Part shown: positions 56,537 to 64,000 of the stretch, in pieces
Numbering within the stretch: the stretch's first letter is position 1
Layout of the letters: each line of letters opens with the position of its first letter
Source of the DNA: Tahibacter soli
GTDB taxonomy: Bacteria > Pseudomonadota > Gammaproteobacteria > Xanthomonadales > Rhodanobacteraceae
DNA length: 64,000 nucleotides
Assembly: GCF_025717065.2 (NCBI RefSeq)
Contig: NZ_JAOVZO020000008.1
Span: 62,001-126,000, forward strand
Reading direction: 5' to 3'
Notes under the pieces: generated by a model
What the model was told of the DNA's origin: nothing
The model's database searches: none
The model's input: only the letters and a program-made list of their open reading frames with translations
Translations under genes and position numbers: made by a program

Positions 56537-56854
56537 ATGAAACCACTTTTCGTCATTGTTGTTCTTTGTCTCGGCGCTTCCTGCGCGCACGCGCAGGCCG
56601 ACCGGCCGCTCGACAATGCCACCCTCAAGCAGGCCGAATACCCGCATCCGACGGGCACGCTCGTCGTGACGACCGGACAACCGGCCGCGCGCGCACCCGA
56701 GGCACGGCCGCCGTTCGACGCGCTCGACCGCAACGGCGACGGCCAGATCGACGAGCGCGAGGCTGCCGCCTACATCACGCTCGCGAACGATTTCGACTAC
56801 GCCGATACGAATCGAGACCACCGCGTGTCTCGTCGCGAGTTCGACCGCTGGTAA
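56537..56854 (+). CDS. Periplasmic EF-hand protein
   Basis: The 105-residue product has a signal peptide (LFVIVVLCLGASCAHAQAD) and two calcium-binding EF-hand loops: DRNGDGQIDERE (complete DxDxDG-type, with Glu at position 12) and DTNRDHRVSRRE, which lacks the glycine at position 6 and may not bind. The protein should be periplasmic. EF-hand proteins of this kind are often calcium-responsive partners of envelope enzymes, a role only inferred here. It sits between the small basic membrane protein gene and the DUF4398 gene, with short gaps, so all four genes may form one operon. Confidence 0.82.
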   Translation: MKPLFVIVVLCLGASCAHAQADRPLDNATLKQAEYPHPTGTLVVTTGQPAARAPEARPPFDALDRNGDGQIDEREAAAYITLANDFDYADTNRDHRVSRREFDRW

Positions 56855-56879
56855 CCACGAAAACGCAAGGAGCCCCGTC

Positions 56880-57242
56880 ATGAACGTCAAAGCTGTGTTG
56901 TTGAGCGCCGCGCTCGCGCTGCCCGGCATCGCCGGCGCCGCGTCGCGGCACGATGCCGAACTTGCGATGACCGCGGCACAGAGCGCGATCGACGCTGCCG
57001 AACGCGCCGGCGCCGCGCAGTACGCGATGCCCGACCTGACCACCGCCCGCGGCGGCATGGCGAGCGCCGTGGGCCTCGCCGACCGGCGCGACTGGACCGG
57101 CGCGATGCTCGCGTCGGAAAAGACCGGCGTCGACGCGAACCTCGCCGAAGCGCGCAGCCGTCAGGCGCGCGCCGAAGCGGCTACCCAGGAAGTGGAAGAC
57201 GCGGTGCGCACGCTGCGCGCCGAACTTGGCGCCGGAGGCTGA
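56880..57242 (+). CDS. DUF4398-domain periplasmic protein
   Basis: The 120-residue product has a signal peptide (LLSAALALPGIAGAASRHDA) and a DUF4398-type helical hairpin: ELAMTAAQSAIDAAERAGAA, QYAMPDLTTARGGMASAVGLADRR. Function unknown; DUF4398 proteins typically pair with OmpA-like lipoproteins, as here, where the next gene begins four bases after this stop. It is probably periplasmic and may bind or support the OmpA-like partner at the outer membrane. The ATG at 56880 has an AAGGAG-type sequence upstream. Confidence 0.85.
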   Translation: MNVKAVLLSAALALPGIAGAASRHDAELAMTAAQSAIDAAERAGAAQYAMPDLTTARGGMASAVGLADRRDWTGAMLASEKTGVDANLAEARSRQARAEAATQEVEDAVRTLRAELGAGG

Positions 57243-57245
57243 ACC

Positions 57246-58106
57246 ATGAAACGCACACAGATAGTATTTGTCGCCTTGTTCACGACGCTGCTCGGCGCGT
57301 GCGCCAGCACGCCGCGCGGCCCGCTGCCCGAAGTGGTGCGCCTGCAGACCGAACTCGACCGGCTGCACGGCGATCCGCGGATCGCGCCGAACGCGCAGGC
57401 GGAACTGGCCAAGGCCGATCAGGCCGTCGGCATGCTGGCCGCGAACGGCCGCAGGCTCGATCGCGAGCTGTTCGATCACGGCGTCTACATCGCCGATCGC
57501 CTCGTGCGCATCGCCGAGGCCGAAGGATCCGCGCGCTACGCCGAACAGCACGCGCAGGAACTCGGACGCGAACGCGAAACGCTGCTGACGCAGGCCCGGT
57601 CGCGCGACCTGTCGATTGCCCGCGCCGACGCGAACGCCGCGGCGGCCGCCGCGCGCGACGCGCAGGATCAGGCCGCCGCGGCCCGCTACGACGCGCTGAC
57701 CGCGCGCCAGCAGCTCGCCGAGCTGCAGGCGAAGGAAACGCAGCGCGGCACGGTCGTGACGCTCGGCGACGTCCTGTTCGAAACCGGCCGCGCCGAACTC
57801 AAGCCGGGCGCGACGCGCAGCCTCGACCAGCTCGCGCAGGTGCTGCGCAACGACGCGCGCTCGATCGTGTCGATCGAAGGCCATACCGACTCGGTCGGCT
57901 CGCGCGAATACAACGTCGACCTGTCGCTGCGTCGTGCCGAATCGGTGCGCGCGTATCTGACCGGTCCGGGCGGCGTGTCGCCGAGCCGCGTCAACGTGCG
58001 CGGCCTGGGGCCGGACTTCCCCGTCGCGGACAACGCGAGCATGAGCGGTCGCCTGCAGAACCGGCGCGTCGAAGTGATCGTGCAGAACAGCGTGGCGCTG
58101 CGCTAG
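57246..58106 (+). CDS. OmpA-like lipoprotein with DUF4398 N-terminal region
   Basis: The 286-residue product has a lipobox (TTLLGACAST; Cys19), a DUF4398-like helical region (LQTELDRLHGDPRIAPNAQA then ELAKADQAVGML), a long alanine-rich coiled segment (RADANAAAAAARDAQDQAAA) and a C-terminal OmpA/MotB domain with IEGHTDSVGSREYNVDLSLR and RAESVRAYL. The OmpA domain binds peptidoglycan through DAP, so the protein links the outer membrane to the wall. It ends the group begun by the small basic protein gene at 56131 and is followed by a repeat unit. Confidence 0.92.
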   Translation: MKRTQIVFVALFTTLLGACASTPRGPLPEVVRLQTELDRLHGDPRIAPNAQAELAKADQAVGMLAANGRRLDRELFDHGVYIADRLVRIAEAEGSARYAEQHAQELGRERETLLTQARSRDLSIARADANAAAAAARDAQDQAAAARYDALTARQQLAELQAKETQRGTVVTLGDVLFETGRAELKPGATRSLDQLAQVLRNDARSIVSIEGHTDSVGSREYNVDLSLRRAESVRAYLTGPGGVSPSRVNVRGLGPDFPVADNASMSGRLQNRRVEVIVQNSVALR

Positions 58107-58214
58107 AGGGCCGCGCCACGTTGCGGCCTTGACGATCCGAGCTCGTTCGGACGCAAGGCCGGGCCAGGGGCGCCGCTACCGGACAATGCTCTCGCGCCGG
58201 CCGCGGCATCACAC

Positions 58215-58406
58215 CTCCCCTCGCCGCCCCTCTCCCCCGTGCTCGTTCGGGGGAGAGGGATTTTGCTTAAGCCCTCTCCCCCAACGCCGTTGGGGGAGAG
58301 GGTTGGGTGAGGGGGCGACGCCAAGTACTTCGTCGCACTCGACGAAGTGCACAGCGCCCTCCCCCTCACCCCGCCCCTCTCCCCCAAGCAAGCTTGAGGG
58401 AGAGGG
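58215..58406. repeat. Hairpin repeat array, locus 4 (three hairpins)
   Basis: Three hairpins of the family lie in the ~310-bp gap between the convergent OmpA-like and multicopper oxidase genes: CCCCTCTCCCCCGTGC..., CCCTCTCCCCCAACGCCGTT... and CCCTCTCCCCCAAGCAAGC.... Between them are GTGAGGGGGCGACGC and a second, mirrored flank. The array probably forms a strong structure at both transcript ends. Confidence 0.85.
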
Positions 58407-58417
58407 AGTATCGGCCG

Positions 58418-60475
58418 TCAGTGATGCCCCATCACCCCGCCGCCGTCGCCGTCGGGCAGCACCATGCGGATGTTCTGCATCATGCCGTTGTCTTCGTGAT
58501 CGAGGATATGGCAATGCAGCACGTACTCGCCGATGTAGCGTTCGTAGCGTGAGCGCACGTACAGCTTGTAGCCCTGCTTGACGAACAGCGTGTCGCGCCA
58601 CGTGTTCTTGAGCGTCGAATACTGCGTGTCGGGCTTCTCGCCGGGTTTCTTGCAGTCGTCCTTCGTCTTCCAGTTCGTGTAGTCGGGGTTCTTGCCGTCG
58701 CTGACGTCCTGGTCGCACACATTGAGGATTTTCACGACCTGGAACGGATTGACGTGGATGTGGAACGGATGGTTCGCCACCTTCGATGACAGCTCCCATT
58801 CCTCGACGCGACCCAGCACGAGTTCGCGTGCGGTTTTCGGGTCGTACGGTTTGTCGTTGACCTGGAACTCGGTCACGGGCGGATCGGGAGGCACGGCCTC
58901 CTTGGTGACGATATTGAATTCCACCTTTTGCGCAACCGTGCCGGGCTTGGTCAACTCGCCGTCGGTGATCGTCTTGTGCGGTTCGAAGTTCGTCAGCTTC
59001 AGGCCGTTGACGAGATCGGTCTTGATCGCGTCGCGCATTTCCGGCCGCTGCGTGACGCCGGCCGCTTCGACCAGCCGCTGCGTCAGATACTGCTTCGGAT
59101 CGGCGATCACGGCGCCGCCCTTGACCACGACCGTGCCGAGCAGCTGGCGGCTTTCGGCCTGCACGTTCACCGTCGCCTCCGGCGGCGCTTCGGCGTCGAT
59201 GACGCAGTAGCGCCCGGGCTCCGGGAATACGACGAGCACGTCGCTGCGATAGCCCGGCTGCAGCGTGTTCTGCGTCTTCTCGATGATCTGCGCGTGCGTC
59301 AGGCCGTCGGCCGCGATTTCCCACTGCCGCAGCGGATCGCCGACGCAGTTCGCCTTCGCCCACTCGGCCTGATCGACCGCCGCCAGGCGCTCGAACGCCG
59401 GCGCGCCTTCCCTGAGGCGCTTGAACTGCAGGCTGATCGTATTGCGCACGCCGGCATGCACCGCGCGCCAGCGCTCGATAGTGCCGGTGTCGGTCACTTC
59501 GAAGATCGGCAGCACGCGGCCGTTGACGCTGGTGTAGCGGCCCGACTGCTTCCACGACGACGGACCGAACTGGTCGTAGCTCGTGATGCGGCCGATATCG
59601 CCCGGATCGCAGATCCACGCGATCACTTCGCCCTTGTCGTTCTTCTTGACCTTGATCTGGTTGGTGACCTTGTCGCGGCACGCGTACTGCACCTGCTGGA
59701 ACTGCGCGACGCGCTCGCTGAACGCCTTGCCGACGAGCAGCGTGTCGATGTCGCCGGTCTTCTCGCGCGTCGGCTGGCGGCTGCCGCGCACGATCATCGT
59801 ACCGGCCATGCCGCTGGCCACCTGCAGCGCGGTCGAGCCGTGCAGGTGCGGGTGATACCAGAACGTGCCCGACGGATGATCGAACGGAATGTTGTACTCG
59901 TACTGGAAACTGACCTTGGGCCTGATCGTGATCAGCACGTTGTCGCTGTTGCCGGTCGGGCTGACCCACAGGCCGTGCGAATGCAGGTTCGTCGAGTTGA
60001 AGCAATGCGGGGTGTTGATGTTCGGCGGCTTGCAGTTCGGCTCTTTTTCCAGATTGTTGTTGAGCGTGATGCGCACGGTTTCGCCGGGCTGCGTCTGGAT
60101 CGTCGGCGCGACGAACGGCACGGCCGGATCGGTCTTGGGGCTCTTGTACGAACGCAGTTCGACCGTGTCGTAGACACCGGTCGCCGGATTCAGGATGCGC
60201 GACGTCGTCAGCTGGATGTCGAGCGTCAGCGGCGCCTCGTGCGGCCCGAGTTCGGGCAGGCCGAACGCGGTCGCCGGCGTCACCGCAGCGCCCTCCACCG
60301 CCGCCTTCTTCACCGCGCCGTCGCGCACGATCGTCGCGAGCACCGGCGGCGTGTCGATGCGCTCGGCGTCCTGCGCGCTCGCGGCCCCGCCGACCGCGGC
60401 GAGCAGCGCCGCTATCGCATAGTCGAGGCGAACCTGCGCCCGGCGCGGACGCGACGCGTTTGTCGTCTTGTTCAT
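58418..60475 (-). CDS. Multicopper oxidase (laccase-like)
   Basis: The 685-residue secreted protein has three cupredoxin-like domains and all four copper-ligand motifs: HSHG at 165-168, WYHPHLHG at 206-213, HPFHIH from residue 569 and HCHILDHEDNGMM from residue 654, the last holding the type 1 copper Cys and Met. It oxidises a phenolic, metal or reduced electron donor and reduces O2 to water in the periplasm. The N-terminus (RRAQVRLDYAIAALLAAVGG) is probably a Sec signal; an RR-like pair occurs, so Tat export is possible. ATG at 60475 was chosen over an in-frame start at 60517. It is divergent from a cytochrome gene. Confidence 0.93.
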   Translation of the reverse strand: MNKTTNASRPRRAQVRLDYAIAALLAAVGGAASAQDAERIDTPPVLATIVRDGAVKKAAVEGAAVTPATAFGLPELGPHEAPLTLDIQLTTSRILNPATGVYDTVELRSYKSPKTDPAVPFVAPTIQTQPGETVRITLNNNLEKEPNCKPPNINTPHCFNSTNLHSHGLWVSPTGNSDNVLITIRPKVSFQYEYNIPFDHPSGTFWYHPHLHGSTALQVASGMAGTMIVRGSRQPTREKTGDIDTLLVGKAFSERVAQFQQVQYACRDKVTNQIKVKKNDKGEVIAWICDPGDIGRITSYDQFGPSSWKQSGRYTSVNGRVLPIFEVTDTGTIERWRAVHAGVRNTISLQFKRLREGAPAFERLAAVDQAEWAKANCVGDPLRQWEIAADGLTHAQIIEKTQNTLQPGYRSDVLVVFPEPGRYCVIDAEAPPEATVNVQAESRQLLGTVVVKGGAVIADPKQYLTQRLVEAAGVTQRPEMRDAIKTDLVNGLKLTNFEPHKTITDGELTKPGTVAQKVEFNIVTKEAVPPDPPVTEFQVNDKPYDPKTARELVLGRVEEWELSSKVANHPFHIHVNPFQVVKILNVCDQDVSDGKNPDYTNWKTKDDCKKPGEKPDTQYSTLKNTWRDTLFVKQGYKLYVRSRYERYIGEYVLHCHILDHEDNGMMQNIRMVLPDGDGGGVMGHH

Positions 60476-60752
60476 CGTTCCTTCCCCCTGAGTCGTGGAA
60501 CCGCCGATGGGCGGCACGAGCGTTCGGTGCCGCCGCCGCGGGCAAGCATATATTGACTTTTACAACTAATCCACTACACGATTTTGACGCAAGTCGGCGT
60601 AGATTCGGTGATAGTTTGCGTCGCCGGACTGCGCTGAGCCTGACGGGGAAAGCGCCTCGAACCGCGCGGGTCGGCAGCGAGGCTTGAAGCTGAGCAAAAC
60701 GGGACCGCGGCGCCGCCGCGGCGATCGACTATTGCCGAAAGGAAACCGTGCC
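60476..60752. promoter_or_regulatory. Divergent promoter region between multicopper oxidase and cytochrome genes
   Basis: This 277-bp gap contains an AT-rich stretch around 60549-60585 with a TTGACTTTTACAACTAATCC segment. It must carry promoters for both divergent genes, but no -10 element was convincing enough to call. Two small GC-rich dyads are present; no operator was recognised. Confidence 0.4.
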
Positions 60753-62477
60753 ATGCCCGCCGTATCGAAACTGCTGCTCGCGCTCGCGCTGACCGTCGCG
60801 AGCGCGAGCGCCGCCGCGCAAGAACCCAAGGTCTGTTCCGGAACCGCCAGCGGCATCCAGGGCGTCATGTACTTCAACAGCAAGCCCAAGGACGCCGTCG
60901 CGTGCCAGATGCACGTCAAGGACGGACGCATCGCGTTCGATCCGATCGTGTCGAATCCCGGCATGAGCTGCCCCGACGCGTCGGCGTGGAAACTGTTCGC
61001 CGACGCGGTCAAGCAGGAGTTCTGGACGAAGTGGGCGTCCGACCAGCAGACGTGGCCGGGCACGCCGCTGGCGCTGTGCGGCACGGGCACGACGGCCAAC
61101 TGCTGCACGTTCGGCGCCGCGACGAATCCGGGCTACGACAACAAGGACAACCCGGCGGTGAGCTGCCCGTATTTTCCGGGCGATCATCTGAAGCGCGGCG
61201 CGCTGCCGCCGGTGCGCAACGCGAACCCGCCGTCGAAGGCGCACTTCAACACGTTCACGCACGGCATCGCGATGATGAAGCTCGCGTCGCCCGACAGCAA
61301 CGACACCGGCCGCGAGATCCGCCAGTCGATGGCCGAACTCGTGTTCCGCAACAAGCCGATGTTCGACTTCGTCTTCCGCAACGACCTGTACAACCAGGAA
61401 GGCATCCAGCAGGTGTTCGCCCGCAACGCGAACAACATCACGGCGAAGAACAGCCTGCCGTATCGCGCCAGGTCGACGACCGGACAGCTCACCGAAATCG
61501 ACTTCCCGATCGATTCGGTGATGATCAAGAGCAACTGGATCGAAAAGACCCGCGCCGAGAAGCTCGGCCTGCGCGACGACCCCGACGCGCCGTACATCAA
61601 GATGACGATCGCGACGGCGGTGAACGACAACAACGCGCCGATCTTCAAGGCCGGAGAGCACTGGCTGGTCGCGTTCCACATCTCGTCGAAGGACACGCCG
61701 AACTGGATCTGGGCGACGTGGGAGCACGTCAACAATCCGGGCCGCTGCGACTACATCGGCTGCAACGATTCGTTCGGCTACGCCTCGGCCGACAAGGTCG
61801 GCGCGAACCAGGAGACGAACTACACGACGCCGCACACGCAGTGCGATCATCTGGATCTCGCGAGCTGGGTGTTCAGACTCAACGAAACCTACGAGAGCGG
61901 CCCGCGCAGCAAGAACCTCGCCGACACGTTCAACGCGCTCGGCATCGGCACGAAGGTGCCGGCGTACGACGAGGCGAAGCAACTCGTGCCGAACGCGAGC
62001 GACCGCGGCTGGCTGAGCTATCGACTGAAGGGATCGCAGGTCGACTTCACCGATTCGTACGGCGTGCCGACGCTGCTCGGCAATTCGGTGACCGAAGGCG
62101 GCTTCATGCAGACGTCGTCGTGCATCACCTGCCACGCGCGCGCCGGCACCAACGCGGCCGGCACGATTCCGCTCGCGCTCGGCGTGTTCGTCAATTCGTT
62201 GAACGAAACCGGTTATCTGCAAAGCATCAACGGCGCGCCCGATCCGAACCTGTACTTCGCGAGCAATCAGCCGCCCGCGCTGCAGGTGCTGCAGACCGAC
62301 TTCGTCTGGGGCTTCCTCACGGCCGGCTGCGTCGGCAATCCGAAGGGTCCGCCGTGTCCGCCGGCGGCCAAGGCCGCGCCGTCGCTCAAGTCCGAGGCGG
62401 CACCGGCGCCGGGCGAGCGGCGTTCCGTTCGCGACCTGATCCAGTCCGGCGCCGGCCGGGCCGAAAACAACGACTAG
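60753..62477 (+). CDS. Secreted mono-haem c-type cytochrome of unknown family
   Basis: The 574-residue product has a signal peptide (MPAVSKLLLALALTVASASA) and one haem-binding CITCH motif at residue 457 in SSCITCHARAGTNAAG. Most of the protein has no motif I recognise; it contains many conserved-looking Trp and Cys residues (SCPDASAWKLFADAVKQEFW and NCCTFGAATNP). Multiple Cys pairs could form disulfides in the periplasm. It starts 277 bp from the divergent multicopper oxidase, and a small protein gene follows by nine bases, so the three may act as one oxidase system. The role of the single haem is unknown. Confidence 0.78.
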   Translation: MPAVSKLLLALALTVASASAAAQEPKVCSGTASGIQGVMYFNSKPKDAVACQMHVKDGRIAFDPIVSNPGMSCPDASAWKLFADAVKQEFWTKWASDQQTWPGTPLALCGTGTTANCCTFGAATNPGYDNKDNPAVSCPYFPGDHLKRGALPPVRNANPPSKAHFNTFTHGIAMMKLASPDSNDTGREIRQSMAELVFRNKPMFDFVFRNDLYNQEGIQQVFARNANNITAKNSLPYRARSTTGQLTEIDFPIDSVMIKSNWIEKTRAEKLGLRDDPDAPYIKMTIATAVNDNNAPIFKAGEHWLVAFHISSKDTPNWIWATWEHVNNPGRCDYIGCNDSFGYASADKVGANQETNYTTPHTQCDHLDLASWVFRLNETYESGPRSKNLADTFNALGIGTKVPAYDEAKQLVPNASDRGWLSYRLKGSQVDFTDSYGVPTLLGNSVTEGGFMQTSSCITCHARAGTNAAGTIPLALGVFVNSLNETGYLQSINGAPDPNLYFASNQPPALQVLQTDFVWGFLTAGCVGNPKGPPCPPAAKAAPSLKSEAAPAPGERRSVRDLIQSGAGRAENND

Positions 62478-62486
62478 GAGCCGGCC

Positions 62487-62915
62487 ATGCACGCACTGCA
62501 GGACATCTTCGTCGGCAAGTGGAGCTATCGCAGCTATCGCAACGATCCGGATCTCGCGAAGGAACCGAACAAGCTCCTGTTCGGCAAGGGCACGATCGAG
62601 ATCGTCGAGGCGCCGCCGGCGCTGCTCGCCGGCACGATCGGCGGTCCGGGCTGGCAGCTCGCGCTCAAGGGCTCGCGCAGCTACGGCAATCCCATGGAGA
62701 TCCGCTTCGAGGGGCGCGGCGACGTCGGCGGCGCGCCGTGGATCTACTCGTACGTCGGCTGGCTCGTGCCCGCGTGGCCGAACGGCATCGACCAGCGGCC
62801 CGCGATGGTCGGCTCGATCGTGCGCGTGATTCCGCACCCCAGCACCGACGAGCACGGCAACCCGATCACCGCGCCGGCCGGCGTCACCGCATCGTGGATC
62901 GCGGTGCGCCAATAG
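62487..62915 (+). CDS. Small beta-rich protein of unknown function (linked to cytochrome gene)
   Basis: The 142-residue product starts MHALQDIFVGKWSYRSYRND and contains repeated strand-turn patterns with GxW motifs (FVGKWSYRSY, GPGWQLALKG, PWIYSYVGWL), similar in appearance to small lipocalin-like or avidin-like barrels that bind a ligand. No signal peptide is present, so it is probably cytoplasmic unless exported by another route. It follows the cytochrome gene by nine bases and is the last gene before the channel gene at 62998. No function is assigned. Confidence 0.6.
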   Translation: MHALQDIFVGKWSYRSYRNDPDLAKEPNKLLFGKGTIEIVEAPPALLAGTIGGPGWQLALKGSRSYGNPMEIRFEGRGDVGGAPWIYSYVGWLVPAWPNGIDQRPAMVGSIVRVIPHPSTDEHGNPITAPAGVTASWIAVRQ

Positions 62916-62997
62916 CGCGGTAAGACGGCCGCGGGAGCTCGCTCCCGCGGCCGGTCGCGTTGCGGTATCGTGCGCGCTTCGCCGCAAGGACGCCCGC

Positions 62998-64000
62998 ATG
63001 TCGCAACCTCTCGTCACCTGGCGCGACCGCCTGCGCTATCGCTTCGAAAACACGCTGTCCAAAGGCGCCGTCGCGATCATCGGCTGGCTCGCGCTCGTCT
63101 CGACGGCGATCGTGCTCGTCGCCGCGCTCGTGCTCACGCTGCTCGGCGTCGCGCAGGAACCGGCCGACCCCGCGTCGCGCCTGGACATCGGCGAGGGCGC
63201 GTGGCTGAGTCTCATGCACGCGCTCGACTCGGGCAATCTCGCCGGCGACCACGGCTGGCTGCTGCGCCTTCTGATGCTGCTCGTGACGATCGGCGGCATC
63301 TTCATCGTCAGCATCCTGATCGGCACGATCACGTCGGGCCTGGAATCGCGGCTGGCCGAGCTGCGCAAGGGCCGCTCGCGCGTGATCGAGCGCGACCACA
63401 CGCTGATCCTCGGCTGGTCGAGCAAGGTCTATTCGATCATCGGCGAGCTGATCGTCGCGAACGAAAACCAGAAAAAGCCGCGCATCGTCATCCTCGCCGA
63501 CCGCGACAAGGTCGAGATGGAAGACGACATCAAGGCGAAGTTCGCCGACACGAAGAACACGCTCGTGATCTGCCGCCGCGGCGACCCGCTCGATCTCGAC
63601 GACCTCGCCGTCGTCGATCCGCACGGCGCGCGCTCGATCGTCGTGCTCGCGCCGGAGATCGACAATCCCGACATCTACGTGATCAAGTCGGTGCTCGCGG
63701 TGACGAACAATCCCGCGCGCAAGGACGAGCCGTATCACATCGTCGCCGAGATCCGCGACGCGCGAAACCTCGAGGCCGCCGCGCTCGTCGGCGGCGACGA
63801 GGCGATCTACGTGCAGGGCGAAGATCTCATCGCGCGCGTCACCGCGCAGACGTGCCGGCAGTCGGGCCTGTCGGTCGTCTACACCGAACTTCTCGACTTC
63901 GACGGCGCCGAAATCTATTTCCGCGACGAACCCGCGCTCGCCGGCCGCAGCTACCGCGAGGCGATCGGCGCGTACGAGGATTCCGCGCTGATCGGCCTCA
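62998..64000 (+). CDS. CASTOR/POLLUX-like ion channel, N-terminal part
   Basis: The first ~334 residues are visible. After a basic leader (MSQPLVTWRDRLRYRFENTL) come hydrophobic helices (VAIIGWLALVSTAIVLVAAL and MLLVTIGGIFIVSILIGTIT) flanking a loop with HALDSGNLAGDHGW, where a pore helix would sit. A Rossmann-like RCK-type domain follows (HTLILGWSSKVYSIIGELIV and PRIVILADRDKVEMED), as in CASTOR/POLLUX/SYM8-type cation channels. Bacterial homologues probably regulate cation flux in response to a nucleotide or ion. The frame is open at the right edge. It starts 82 bp after the previous gene. Confidence 0.88.
   Translation, partial: MSQPLVTWRDRLRYRFENTLSKGAVAIIGWLALVSTAIVLVAALVLTLLGVAQEPADPASRLDIGEGAWLSLMHALDSGNLAGDHGWLLRLLMLLVTIGGIFIVSILIGTITSGLESRLAELRKGRSRVIERDHTLILGWSSKVYSIIGELIVANENQKKPRIVILADRDKVEMEDDIKAKFADTKNTLVICRRGDPLDLDDLAVVDPHGARSIVVLAPEIDNPDIYVIKSVLAVTNNPARKDEPYHIVAEIRDARNLEAAALVGGDEAIYVQGEDLIARVTAQTCRQSGLSVVYTELLDFDGAEIYFRDEPALAGRSYREAIGAYEDSALIGL

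Noticed and set aside
58215-58406. CRISPR-like array at the repeat-rich gap after the OmpA gene
   Set aside because: Units are mirrored hairpins with variable arms, not regularly spaced direct repeats with unique spacers, and no cas gene is present.

Overview
The window is chromosomal DNA from a high-GC Gram-negative proteobacterium, most likely a gammaproteobacterium of the Xanthomonadales/Lysobacterales type. The clues are the uvrC-pgsA-tRNA-Gly-tRNA-Cys...tRNA-Leu order, kdsB, rsmC/rsuA, ispG, uup, an IPTL-CTERM-like surface protein, a PilZ-like protein, and abundant CCCTCTCCCCC-type hairpin repeats. The taxonomic call is an inference from gene content. No prophage, insertion sequence, integrase, rRNA operon or CRISPR array was seen.

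Layout. 1-8.6 kb: an ECF sigma factor translationally coupled to a Ser/Thr kinase that runs off the left edge, a MocR regulator divergent from an EamA transporter with a clear direct-repeat operator between them, an NAD(P)-binding reductase, a DUF2272 protein and a winged-helix protein. 8.9-13.7 kb: tRNA-Leu, tRNA-Gly, an M50 metallopeptidase on the opposite strand, tRNA-Cys, a second identical tRNA-Gly, pgsA and uvrC. 13.7-26.6 kb: a thioredoxin/NHL protein, kdsB with a low-molecular-weight phosphatase, a fatty acid desaturase coupled to an ATP-grasp enzyme, rsmC-rsuA, ispG, a PilZ-like protein and an acetyl-CoA hydrolase/transferase family enzyme.

26.8-39.9 kb is the most striking part: six co-directional genes that look like a complete electron-transfer chain from cytoplasm to cell surface. 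They encode (A) a cytoplasmic flavoprotein fused to two cyclic-nucleotide-binding domains and four [4Fe-4S] clusters, (B) a membrane di-haem b protein, (C) an FHA-domain/transmembrane/decahaem c protein, (D) a lipoprotein with two GlcG/HbpS-like domains, (E) an outer-membrane beta-barrel and (F) a 1244-residue decahaem cytochrome with an LVIVD-repeat C-terminus. I read it as a possibly signal-gated trans-envelope electron conduit. The domain content is seen in the sequence; the conduit function is inferred.

40-58 kb is accessory and envelope-related: a TonB-like protein, an XRE/DUF2975 pair with an AT-rich palindromic promoter region, two EamA transporters, uup, an IPTL-CTERM-like DUF11 protein, a large zinc metalloprotease, a GST/PNPOx pair divergent from a LysR regulator, Nudix, metallo-hydrolase and VOC proteins, a PDZ lipoprotein and a DUF4398/OmpA group. 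58.4-64 kb holds a multicopper oxidase divergent from a mono-haem cytochrome gene and, at the right edge, a partial CASTOR/POLLUX-like channel gene.

Four loci carry members of one inverted-repeat family, one of them inside the electron-transfer cluster. Many neighbours are joined by ATGA, TGATG, TAATG or GTGA overlaps, so translational coupling is common in this genome.
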